From: Ruminococcus sp.
GTDB lineage: Bacteria; Bacillota; Clostridia; Oscillospirales; Ruminococcaceae
Direction of reading: 5' to 3'
NCBI GenBank assembly: GCA_003446315.1
Contig: DMBA01000201.1
Span: forward strand, 4,915 to 10,259
Length of the DNA: 5,345 nucleotides
Numbering within the stretch: the stretch's first letter is position 1; each line of letters begins with the position of its first letter. The position numbers and the translations under genes were made by a program. Below the pieces are notes generated by a model. It had not been told where the DNA came from, searched no databases, and saw only the letters and a list, made by a program, of their open reading frames with translations. Below are positions 1 through 5,345 of the stretch, in pieces.

Positions 1-876
1 AACGCTTCTGCGCGGCGCATAAATCCGCTGACAAAGTGCTTCCCATTCCGTGAGATCGGGCGGCGGTGTCTGCAATTGCAGCTCCCGGCAGACAATCTCC
101 GAAAGATGTGCTTTTTCAAGCATCAGCGGTGCTTCATAGAGACTTTGCAGCGTGAGGTTTTCAATGACACAATCCTGCTTTACATTGCAGAAGCCCGCAA
201 TTTTCGTAAAAATACTGCGGTCGGTAATCGGCTCATCCGAGCGCAGAACGATGATATCGGGCGAGATGCCGAAGCCCTGCAATTCCTTGACGGAATGCTG
301 TGTCGGCTTTGATTTGTGCTCACCCGATGCTTTGAGATAGGGCACAAGCGTGACATGAATATAGAGCGTATTCTCCCGCCCGACCTCATGCCCTAATTGC
401 CGGATTGCTTCGAGAAACGGCTGACTTTCAATATCACCGGTTGTGCCGCCGATCTCCGTAATGACGACATCCGCATTGCTTTTTTCACCGACGCTGTAGA
501 TAAAATGCTTGATCTCATCGGTGATATGCGGAATGATCTGCACGGTTCTGCCGAGATACTCCCCGTGCCGTTCCTTATGCAGCACATTTGCGTAAACCTT
601 GCCGGTCGTCAGATTGGAAAACCGGTTGAGATCCTCGTCGATAAAGCGTTCATAATGCCCGAGATCGAGATCTGTTTCCGCGCCGTCTTCCGTGACATAG
701 ACTTCCCCGTGCTGATAGGGGCTCATCGTGCCGGGATCGACATTGATATACGGATCGAGTTTCTGTGCAGCGACTTTCAGACCGCGGCTTTTGAGCAGTC
801 TGCCGAGGGAAGCAGCCGTGATGCCTTTTCCAAGACCGGAAACGACACCGCCCGTTACAAAAATATACTTTGTCAT
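1..876 (-). CDS. pyrG: CTP synthase (glutamine-hydrolysing), N-terminal part; 3' end outside window
   Basis: Cytosolic enzyme that makes CTP from UTP, ATP and glutamine (EC 6.3.4.2), the last step of de novo pyrimidine nucleotide synthesis. The frame is open to the window edge and gives 292 residues, covering the whole amidoligase (synthase) domain of a family usually about 530-550 residues long. Visible signatures are [18 protein letters not shown] at residues 1-18 with P-loop Lys17, [14 protein letters not shown] at 40-53, [20 protein letters not shown] at 55-74, the Mg/ATP-site [13 protein letters not shown] at 139-151, and the UTP-site [12 protein letters not shown] at 188-199. The C-terminal class I glutaminase domain, with its catalytic Cys-His-Glu triad, would start just past residue 292 and is not in the window. 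The ATG has a GAGGTG ribosome site 6 bases upstream that overlaps the stop of the GXGXG gene, so it is probably the last visible gene of the operon and translationally coupled. SGLGKG in place of the common SSLGKG is a mild variant. The identification is secure. Confidence 0.95.
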   Translation of the reverse strand, partial: MTKYIFVTGGVVSGLGKGITAASLGRLLKSRGLKVAAQKLDPYINVDPGTMSPYQHGEVYVTEDGAETDLDLGHYERFIDEDLNRFSNLTTGKVYANVLHKERHGEYLGRTVQIIPHITDEIKHFIYSVGEKSNADVVITEIGGTTGDIESQPFLEAIRQLGHEVGRENTLYIHVTLVPYLKASGEHKSKPTQHSVKELQGFGISPDIIVLRSDEPITDRSIFTKIAGFCNVKQDCVIENLTLQSLYEAPLMLEKAHLSEIVCRELQLQTPPPDLTEWEALCQRIYAPRRSV

Positions 877-882
877 TGTCAG

Positions 883-888
883 CACCTC
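883..888 (-). promoter_or_regulatory. Ribosome binding site of pyrG, overlapping upstream stop codon
   Basis: GAGGTG is read on the minus strand 6 bases before the pyrG ATG (876). Its first two bases fall inside the TGA stop (889-887) of the GXGXG gene. A ribosome terminating there would sit on this site, which suggests translational coupling. Site and spacing are seen directly; coupling is inferred. Confidence 0.75.
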
Positions 889-1609
889 AGTTTGCAACAT
901 ACATTTGCTTATAGGGATTGCCGCTGTCGGGTGTTACGAGGGTGAATTGTGCATGCAGGATCTCATCCGGATCGCCGCCGAAATGTTCACAATACTCCCT
1001 GACATACTGCCGGATCTCCGCGCATTCCTCCGCTGACGCGATATGGTGATGCACCTGATGCGGGAAATGAATACCGGCACAGTCAGAGCGCAGAAACAGC
1101 TTTCCGCCGTGCATACCGGTGCAGGGGAAATTGCTGACGATGGGCTTTTCGCCGCCGGAAAGTCCCAGCACAATGATGATGCCGCCCGCCTGATATTCAC
1201 CGAGGAAACTGCCTGTGCGCCCGCCGATCACCATGACGGGCACTTTATCCTGATAGGCTTTCATATGGATGCCGGCGCGATATCCGGCATTGCCCTGTAC
1301 GAAGATCCTGCCGCCGCGCATTGCATAGCCTGCCGCATCACCGATATTGCCGTGCACAATGATCTCGCCCTCATTCATGGTATCTCCGACGGCATCCTGC
1401 GCATTGCCGAAGGTTTCGATGACCGAGCCGTTGAGATAAGCGCCGAGCGCATTGCCGGCGATGCCGTTGATCCGGACATATTTGCCGGAAGTGCCCGCCG
1501 CGAGGAAGCGCTGCCCGATACAGCCGGTGAGTGTAATGTCGGTGTCGGCAGTCTGCCGCATTTGTTCATTGACTTCCGAGAAGCCCATGGCAGATACATT
1601 CAGTTCCAT
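887..1609 (-). CDS. Glutamate synthase GXGXG-domain subunit (GltB C-terminal domain as a separate protein)
   Basis: 240-residue protein equivalent to the C-terminal right-handed beta-helix of the GOGAT large subunit. It has no active site of its own. In classical GltB this domain braces the amidotransferase and FMN domains and helps shape the ammonia tunnel. The repeating G-x2-G-x3-G pattern is plain: [13 protein letters not shown] at 49-61, [14 protein letters not shown] at 68-81, [14 protein letters not shown] at 87-100, [14 protein letters not shown] at 106-119 and [15 protein letters not shown] at 129-143, then [11 protein letters not shown] at 164-174. The tail (about 183-228) is His- and acid-rich and likely helical. 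The length fits stand-alone members known from archaea and Clostridia. The ATG directly follows the TGA of the upstream oxidoreductase with no gap, and AAAGGAG lies 8 bases before it. The same fold also occurs in formylmethanofuran dehydrogenase subunit C, but the neighbouring GOGAT genes favour glutamate synthase. Confidence 0.93.
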   Translation of the reverse strand: MELNVSAMGFSEVNEQMRQTADTDITLTGCIGQRFLAAGTSGKYVRINGIAGNALGAYLNGSVIETFGNAQDAVGDTMNEGEIIVHGNIGDAAGYAMRGGRIFVQGNAGYRAGIHMKAYQDKVPVMVIGGRTGSFLGEYQAGGIIIVLGLSGGEKPIVSNFPCTGMHGGKLFLRSDCAGIHFPHQVHHHIASAEECAEIRQYVREYCEHFGGDPDEILHAQFTLVTPDSGNPYKQMYVAN

Positions 1610-2848
1610 TCAAACAGCTCCTTTCAGCACTTTATCACGATATGCCGCGCTCATTGCGGCAAGCTGCGGTTCCGCTTTCAGCCGTTCAAAGTTGACAGTC
1701 GAAAGCGGTGTCTGATTGCGGATCAAGGCGGTATAAATACCGGTGCGGTGTATCTGCCCGAGCAGCATAAAACCGACCAGTTTATCATCCTTGACGAACA
1801 ATCTTTTGATATGCAAATCGTCTGATTCCTCGAACATTTCGCATCCGTCGGGCTGTGCACCGGCAGTATGGCAGTGCAGCCCGAAAAAGCCGATACTGTT
1901 CATCGGGATGGCGTTGTCAAAGCATGCAGTTCCGCCTGCCATATTGACCCCTGCGGTATGTCCCTGCATATAGGCATTCGGCATCAGCGCCATGACCTTG
2001 ACCGTATCCGACGAAACATCGTGATATTCGGTGCAGTCGCCGGCAGCATAGATCTCCGGCAGAGAGGTTTTGCAGGCATCGTCCACGATAATCCCGCGGT
2101 TGATATTGCCGCCTGCATGCTTTACGATTGCGGTATTTGCACGGACACCGACCGCGAGCACCAGCACATCAAAGTCAACTGTTTCGCCGTTATGCATGAC
2201 GGCACGGTTCCCCTGAAATGCCTTTGCACTGTTTCCGAGCAGGAACCGGATGCCGTTTTGTTCGAGATGCTTCTGCATCATGGCGGCACATTTGTCATCG
2301 AGGATGGAAGACAGCACACGCGGCGCAAGGTCACAGACCGTGATGCTTTGCACGCGCTGATGCAGACCCTCAGCACATTTCAGACCGATCAGACCGGCAC
2401 CGATGATGAGCACTTTGCTTTCCGGTGTGACGGCTTTTTCGAGTGCCAGTGTATCGTCAACGGTCATAAATGAGAATGCATTCTGTACGGTATCAAGCCC
2501 CTGCATCGGCGGAACAAACGGAGAAGAACCGGTGCACACGCAGAGTGCGTCATATGGATATTTGTCCCCGTTATCCAGCGCAATTTCTTTTGTATCTGCA
2601 TGAATTTCATCGGCTGTTCTTCCGTAAATAACATTGACGTTCTGATCTTCATAAAACGTTTCATTCCGATAACACATGCGTTTCAAATCTGTTTTCTGTT
2701 CCAGATAATAGGAAATCAGCGGACGGCAATAAACCGGATGATTTTCTGCGGAAATGACGGTAATGCTGCCTTTCGTATCGACCGAGCGAATGCCCTCAAT
2801 ACAGCCAGCCGCAGCCACACCGTTCCCGATAATAACATAATTCTTCAC
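1610..2848 (-). CDS. FAD-dependent NAD(P)H oxidoreductase (rubredoxin/nitrite-reductase type) of the GOGAT cluster
   Basis: 412-residue flavoprotein with two Rossmann folds, expected to oxidise NAD(P)H and feed electrons to the glutamate synthase. The FAD-binding GNGVAAAG is at residues 8-15, followed by HPVYCRPLISYYLEQK at 37-52, a motif typical of the NirB/rubredoxin-reductase-like branch. A central CTGSSP lies at 105-110, the NAD(P)H-binding GAGLIG at 150-155, and the second FAD contact EIYAAGDC at 265-272. The acidic Asp173 after the second strand of the NAD fold hints at NADH rather than NADPH; this is inference. There is no CxxC redox disulfide, so it is not a thioredoxin-reductase-type enzyme, and the Fe-S N-terminus of GltD is absent. 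I chose GTG (2848-2846) because it sits just before the KNYVIIGNG flavin fold and has AGGTG 8 bases upstream. An in-frame ATG at 2869 would overlap the ferredoxin gene and has no ribosome site. Family and context are clear; the exact electron partner is inferred. Confidence 0.9.
   Translation of the reverse strand: MKNYVIIGNGVAAAGCIEGIRSVDTKGSITVISAENHPVYCRPLISYYLEQKTDLKRMCYRNETFYEDQNVNVIYGRTADEIHADTKEIALDNGDKYPYDALCVCTGSSPFVPPMQGLDTVQNAFSFMTVDDTLALEKAVTPESKVLIIGAGLIGLKCAEGLHQRVQSITVCDLAPRVLSSILDDKCAAMMQKHLEQNGIRFLLGNSAKAFQGNRAVMHNGETVDFDVLVLAVGVRANTAIVKHAGGNINRGIIVDDACKTSLPEIYAAGDCTEYHDVSSDTVKVMALMPNAYMQGHTAGVNMAGGTACFDNAIPMNSIGFFGLHCHTAGAQPDGCEMFEESDDLHIKRLFVKDDKLVGFMLLGQIHRTGIYTALIRNQTPLSTVNFERLKAEPQLAAMSAAYRDKVLKGAV
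1618..1624 (-). promoter_or_regulatory. Ribosome binding site of the GXGXG subunit gene
   Basis: AAAGGAG on the minus strand, 8 bases before the ATG at 1609 and entirely inside the 3' end of the oxidoreductase gene. The stop TGA (1612-1610) and start ATG (1609-1607) are directly adjacent, so a terminating ribosome could restart at once. Confidence 0.75.
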
Positions 2849-2861
2849 GCCTTGTTCACCT
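2846..2861 (-). promoter_or_regulatory. Ribosome binding site and GTG start of the FAD oxidoreductase
   Basis: AGGTG (2861-2857) spans the stop codon of the ferredoxin gene (TGA, 2858-2856) and lies 8 bases before GTG (2848-2846). It decides the start against the in-frame ATG at 2869, which would add seven residues (MRRGEQG) with no homology-like content and no ribosome site. Confidence 0.7.
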
Positions 2862-3287
2862 CTCCTCATATACGATCGCACCGTTCGGACATCCCTTGAC
2901 GCAGGCAGGTGCACCGCAGGAATTCTTCATACAAAGCTCACATTTCTGCGCAACACCGCTTTCATCCTCAACCACAGCGCCGTAAGGGCAGACCAGCACG
3001 CAGGTCAGACATCCGACGCATTTGTTATGGTCGATCTCGATCACGCCGTCTTTTTTGGAGAGTGCGCCAGCGATACAGCTTTTGACACAGATCGGATCCT
3101 GACAGTGCCGGCAGGAAACGGCGTAGGTCACGCCGTCGGCATCTGTCTCGACCTGAATGCGGGGATAGATCGTTTTCCCGCGCAGCGCCTTGACCATATC
3201 CGTCATACCGGAATTGGCAAATGCGCAGTTATATTCGCACAAATGGCATCCCAGACACCATTCTTCTTTCACATAGATCCGTTTCAT
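2856..3287 (-). CDS. Four-cluster [4Fe-4S] ferredoxin-like electron transfer subunit
   Basis: 143-residue soluble iron-sulfur protein resembling the HycB/CooF/DmsB electron-transfer family, with Cys sets for four [4Fe-4S] clusters. Set I is Cys11-14-17-21 (CLGCHLCEYNC). Set II is Cys59-62-67-71 (CRHCQDPICVKSC). Set III is Cys90-93-96-100 followed by Pro. Set IV is Cys116-119 with Cys129-133 followed by Pro. In this family the clusters normally mix ligands between outer and inner sets. One further cysteine, Cys124, is not needed for a 16-Cys set. No signal peptide or membrane segment is seen, so it is cytosolic. The ATG has AAGGAG 8 bases upstream in a 22-base gap after the FMN subunit gene. 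Its place between the FMN subunit and the FAD oxidoreductase suggests it wires one to the other; this is inference. It could instead bring electrons from another donor such as ferredoxin. Confidence 0.92.
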   Translation of the reverse strand: MKRIYVKEEWCLGCHLCEYNCAFANSGMTDMVKALRGKTIYPRIQVETDADGVTYAVSCRHCQDPICVKSCIAGALSKKDGVIEIDHNKCVGCLTCVLVCPYGAVVEDESGVAQKCELCMKNSCGAPACVKGCPNGAIVYEER

Positions 3288-3295
3288 TTGATTCG

Positions 3296-3301
3296 CTCCT
3301 T
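3296..3301 (-). promoter_or_regulatory. Ribosome binding site of the ferredoxin-like gene
   Basis: AAGGAG on the minus strand, 8 bases before the ATG at 3287, inside the largest gap between genes in the window (3288-3309, 22 bases). This gap is too short for a terminator plus promoter, so transcription should read through. Confidence 0.75.
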
Positions 3302-3309
3302 ATACCGGT

Positions 3310-4806
3310 TTAAGCACCTGCATGTGAAATGCCAAGGATTTCGAGTTCTTTTTCGGTCAGACCGACACCGCGCAGCATCAGGCGGTTTCCGCGGAGTGCT
3401 TCGATCGAATTGATGCCCATGCCGCCCATGAGTTCCTTGATCTCATGCCGCCATGCGTCCATCAGATTGATGAGCCGCTGCGAGCCGGTATCAGGATTGA
3501 GGCGCTTGACGAGATCGGGGCGCTGTGTCGCAATACCCCAGTTGCATTTACCGGTATGGCAGCTTCGGCAGAGATGACATCCCATTGCAAGACATGCTGC
3601 CGTAGCGATATAGCAGGCATCCGCGCCGAGTGCGATCGCCTTGACAACATCTGCCGCGGAGCGCACCGAACCGCCGCACACAATGGAAACATTATTGCGG
3701 ATGCCTTCATCCCGGAGTCGTTTATCAACTGCTGCGAGTGCAAGCTCAATCGGGATACCGACATTATCACGGATGCGGGTCGGTGCAGCGCCCGTACCGC
3801 CGCGGAAGCCGTCGATCGCAATGATATCCGCGCCGCTGCGTGCAATACCGCTTGCAATTGCGGCAATATTATGAACGGCAGCGACCTTTACGATGACCGG
3901 CAGACGATATTCGGTTGCTTCTTTGAGCGAATAGACGAGCTGCCGCAGATCTTCAATACTATAAATATCGTGATGCGGGGCAGGGGAGATCGCGTCGCTG
4001 CCTTCGGGGATCATGCGCGTTTTGGAGACATCGCCGACGGCTTTTGTACCGGGCAGATGACCGCCGATGCCGGGTTTTGCGCCCTGACCCATTTTGATTT
4101 CAATTGCAGCACCTGCTTCGAGGTAATCCTTATGCACACCGAATCTTCCGGATGCGACCTGCACGATGGTATTTTTGCCGTACTGATAGAAATCCTCATG
4201 CAGACCGCCCTCACCGGTATTATAATAGATACCGAGAGCAGTTGCAGCTCTTGCAAGACTTGCATGCGCGTTATAGCTGATCGAGCCATAGCTCATAGCA
4301 GAAAACATGACCGGCATACTGAGTGTCAGTTGCGGTGCCAGTTTTGTATCGAGCGAACCGTCCGGATTCCGCTGGATGCGATCCGGCTTTTTACCGAGAA
4401 ATACGCGGGTTTCCATTGGTTCCCGCAGCGGGTCAATCGGCGGATTGGTGACCTGCGAAGCATTGATGAGGATCTTATCCCAATAGACGGGCAGGGGATT
4501 CGGATTGCCCATTGAGGAGAGCAGTACACCGCCGGTTTCTGCTTGCCGATAGATCTCTTTGATCGTCTGATCGGAGTAGTTTGCATTTTCGCGCAGACGG
4601 CAATCACTCTTGACGATCTTGAGTGCTCTGGTGGGGCAAAGCGAAACACACCGCTGACAGTTGACGCATTTTGCCTCATCGGAAAGCATGATCTTGCCGT
4701 CTTCATCGTACCAATGGACTTCATTTGCACATTGTCTTTCACAGACGCGGCAGCGGATACAGCGCTGATCGCTGCGCACGACTTCAAATTCCGGATAGAA
4801 ATTCAA
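3310..4806 (-). CDS. Glutamate synthase, FMN-binding synthase subunit with N-terminal ferredoxin domain (archaeal-type GltB)
   Basis: 498-residue catalytic subunit that joins ammonia to 2-oxoglutarate and reduces the iminoglutarate to glutamate on FMN (GOGAT synthase half-reaction). Residues 16-57 form a two-cluster ferredoxin domain: Cys16-19-22-26, and Cys47-50-53-57 followed by Pro. The rest is a TIM-barrel FMN domain with MSYGSIS at 171-177, NTGEGG at 196-201, KMGQGAKPGIGGHLPG at 238-253, DGFRGGTGAAP at 332-342 and CGGSVR at 377-382. The [3Fe-4S] site is Cys410-x5-Cys416-x4-Cys421 (bases 3579-3544), the same spacing as in classical GltB, with one extra Cys413 inside and CNWG where bacterial GltB has CPVG. 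The amidotransferase and GXGXG domains of GltB are absent here but encoded on either side. I chose the TTG start because the coding stretch has no ATG or GTG near the domain start and AAGGAGG lies 7 bases before it. The TTG overlaps the previous stop as TTGA. Confidence 0.95.
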   Translation of the reverse strand: MNFYPEFEVVRSDQRCIRCRVCERQCANEVHWYDEDGKIMLSDEAKCVNCQRCVSLCPTRALKIVKSDCRLRENANYSDQTIKEIYRQAETGGVLLSSMGNPNPLPVYWDKILINASQVTNPPIDPLREPMETRVFLGKKPDRIQRNPDGSLDTKLAPQLTLSMPVMFSAMSYGSISYNAHASLARAATALGIYYNTGEGGLHEDFYQYGKNTIVQVASGRFGVHKDYLEAGAAIEIKMGQGAKPGIGGHLPGTKAVGDVSKTRMIPEGSDAISPAPHHDIYSIEDLRQLVYSLKEATEYRLPVIVKVAAVHNIAAIASGIARSGADIIAIDGFRGGTGAAPTRIRDNVGIPIELALAAVDKRLRDEGIRNNVSIVCGGSVRSAADVVKAIALGADACYIATAACLAMGCHLCRSCHTGKCNWGIATQRPDLVKRLNPDTGSQRLINLMDAWRHEIKELMGGMGINSIEALRGNRLMLRGVGLTEKELEILGISHAGA

Positions 4807-5345
4807 AATGCTCCCTCCTTAACTCTGACAATGACCGGTTCTCCGCCGGCAGGCGACCAGATATTCCGGATATCGGGTGCCATCACACGGATGGCAGCTT
4901 CTTCACTTGCGATATAGACCATATCATCCTGTTCGCCGATGACCATCGAACGGAGTTTCAGGCGGTCATTGAGCGCCATCAAGCCGCCCTCAAAGCCGAG
5001 AATGATCGAGAAAGGCCCGGTGACAAGCAGACTCGGAAACACATTCCGCAGATAGGTATACATTTGTTTTTCGGCATCGGGTTTTGCGTCGATGGTAGAC
5101 CAGAACGGCGCAGCGATGACCGCAGCGGTTTCTTCGAGTGTCAGTCCCTGCCGCCGCAGCAGATAGTCAGCGATATAGGTAATGACCTCTGTATCCGTTT
5201 GCAGTGTACATTTATATCCATACATTTCGATGAACCGGCGGTTTGCATCATAGGATGAAATTTCGCCGTTATGAACGATGGAATAATCGAGCATACAGAA
5301 CGGATGCGCACCGCCCCACCAGCCGGGCGTATTGGTGGGATATCT
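4803..5345 (-). CDS. Class II glutamine amidotransferase subunit of glutamate synthase, C-terminal part; 5' end outside window
   Basis: Glutaminase subunit that hydrolyses glutamine to glutamate and passes ammonia to the FMN subunit. The frame is open to the window's right edge, giving 180 residues before TGA. The in-frame ATG at 5294 is internal, not the start: the 17 codons before it read RYPTNTPGWWGGAHPFC, a conserved class II amidotransferase segment equivalent to the RFSTNT...PF motif of GltB. Next come VHNGEISSYDANRR (around 5276-5235), matching the HNGEI glutamine-binding and oxyanion region, and TDTEVITYIADYLL. Later GPFSIILGF, LNDRLKLRSM and YIASEEAAIRVM match the GPF/DRLGLRP/SE series of the fold. 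The catalytic N-terminal cysteine and the first part of the domain lie outside the window. The short C-terminus (WSPAGGEPVIVRVKEGAF) ends the protein right after this domain, so it is a separate subunit and not a full GltB. Confidence 0.93.
   Translation of the reverse strand, partial: RYPTNTPGWWGGAHPFCMLDYSIVHNGEISSYDANRRFIEMYGYKCTLQTDTEVITYIADYLLRRQGLTLEETAAVIAAPFWSTIDAKPDAEKQMYTYLRNVFPSLLVTGPFSIILGFEGGLMALNDRLKLRSMVIGEQDDMVYIASEEAAIRVMAPDIRNIWSPAGGEPVIVRVKEGAF
4804..4820 (-). promoter_or_regulatory. Strong ribosome binding site with TTG start overlapping the upstream stop
   Basis: On the minus strand, AAGGAGG (4820-4814) is followed by 7 bases and then TTG (4806-4804). The last two bases of TTG plus the next A form the TGA stop (4805-4803) of the amidotransferase gene. 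The near-perfect ribosome site compensates for the weak start codon. The TTGA overlap works like the common ATGA junction and suggests termination-reinitiation. Confidence 0.75.

Noticed and set aside
397..945. Plus-strand open frame of 182 codons opposite pyrG
   Set aside because: The minus strand here encodes highly conserved CTP synthase motifs. The plus-strand product has no recognisable features.
1043..1825. Plus-strand open frame of 260 codons spanning the GXGXG and oxidoreductase gene junction
   Set aside because: It is antisense to two well-supported genes, has no credible ribosome site tied to it, and has no recognisable domain.
1868..2473. Plus-strand open frame of 201 codons opposite the FAD oxidoreductase
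   Set aside because: Shadow of the oxidoreductase coding sequence; no independent evidence of coding.
1610..2848. Oxidoreductase as a standard GltD small subunit
   Set aside because: It lacks the N-terminal Fe-S domain of GltD, and the HPVYCRPLISYYLEQK motif and domain layout fit the rubredoxin/nitrite-reductase-like branch better.
3288..3309. Possible promoter or terminator in the 22-base gap before the ferredoxin-like gene
   Set aside because: Too short for either element; it holds only the AAGGAG ribosome site and no inverted repeat with a T-run.
3445..4515. Plus-strand open frame of 356 codons, antisense to the FMN subunit gene
   Set aside because: It lies wholly opposite a gene with unmistakable GOGAT motifs. 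Its translation is Cys/Asp/Arg-rich, shows no recognisable domain, and is of the kind expected from the reverse complement of this codon usage.
4725..5258. Plus-strand open frame of 177 codons opposite the amidotransferase and the start of the FMN subunit gene
   Set aside because: It crosses the junction of two convincing minus-strand genes and carries no recognisable motif.
4803..5294. Amidotransferase as a complete 163-residue protein starting at the ATG at 5294
   Set aside because: The same frame continues upstream to the window edge with a conserved amidotransferase segment, and the catalytic N-terminal cysteine is missing, so this ATG is an internal methionine.

Overview
All six genes in this window lie on the minus strand, so transcription runs from right to left, and they fill the window almost completely. 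The largest gap between genes is 22 bases. Five of the genes encode the pieces of a split, multi-subunit glutamate synthase (GOGAT). The sixth is CTP synthase. Codon choice, Shine-Dalgarno strength (AAGGAG-type sites), moderate G+C and the protein sequences suggest an anaerobic Gram-positive of the Clostridia, possibly a Ruminococcus/Oscillospiraceae-type gut or rumen bacterium. That placement is inferred from family resemblance and was not tested by a search.

Layout in transcription order: (1) 5345-4803, class II glutamine amidotransferase subunit, with its 5' end outside the window; (2) 4806-3310, FMN/glutamate-synthase subunit with two N-terminal [4Fe-4S] motifs and a [3Fe-4S] motif; (3) 3287-2856, a polyferredoxin-like protein with four Cys clusters; (4) 2848-1610, an FAD/NAD(P)-dependent oxidoreductase; (5) 1609-887, a free-standing GXGXG beta-helix subunit; (6) 876-1, CTP synthase (pyrG), with its 3' end outside the window. 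The junctions are a 4-base overlap (TTGA), 22 bases, 7 bases, 0 bases and 10 bases. Each internal start has a recognisable Shine-Dalgarno sequence, usually inside or touching the preceding gene. The promoter must lie to the right of the window and any terminator to the left.

How the genes probably work together: the amidotransferase releases ammonia from glutamine. The FMN subunit condenses it with 2-oxoglutarate and reduces the product to glutamate. The GXGXG protein is the structural domain that in classical GltB sits between these two centres and helps form the ammonia route. Electrons would reach FMN from the FAD oxidoreductase through the iron-sulfur proteins. The separate FAD enzyme plus four-cluster ferredoxin replaces the usual GltD small subunit. 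CTP synthase is also a glutamine-hydrolysing, glutamate-producing enzyme, so the operon appears to group glutamine-consuming steps.

I saw no RNA gene, mobile element, CRISPR array, riboswitch or convincing repeat. The many long open frames on the plus strand are antisense shadows of these genes. This looks like a core metabolic operon. Its interest lies in the split architecture, the unusual electron module, the attachment of pyrG and the non-ATG starts; I do not see an unknown system.
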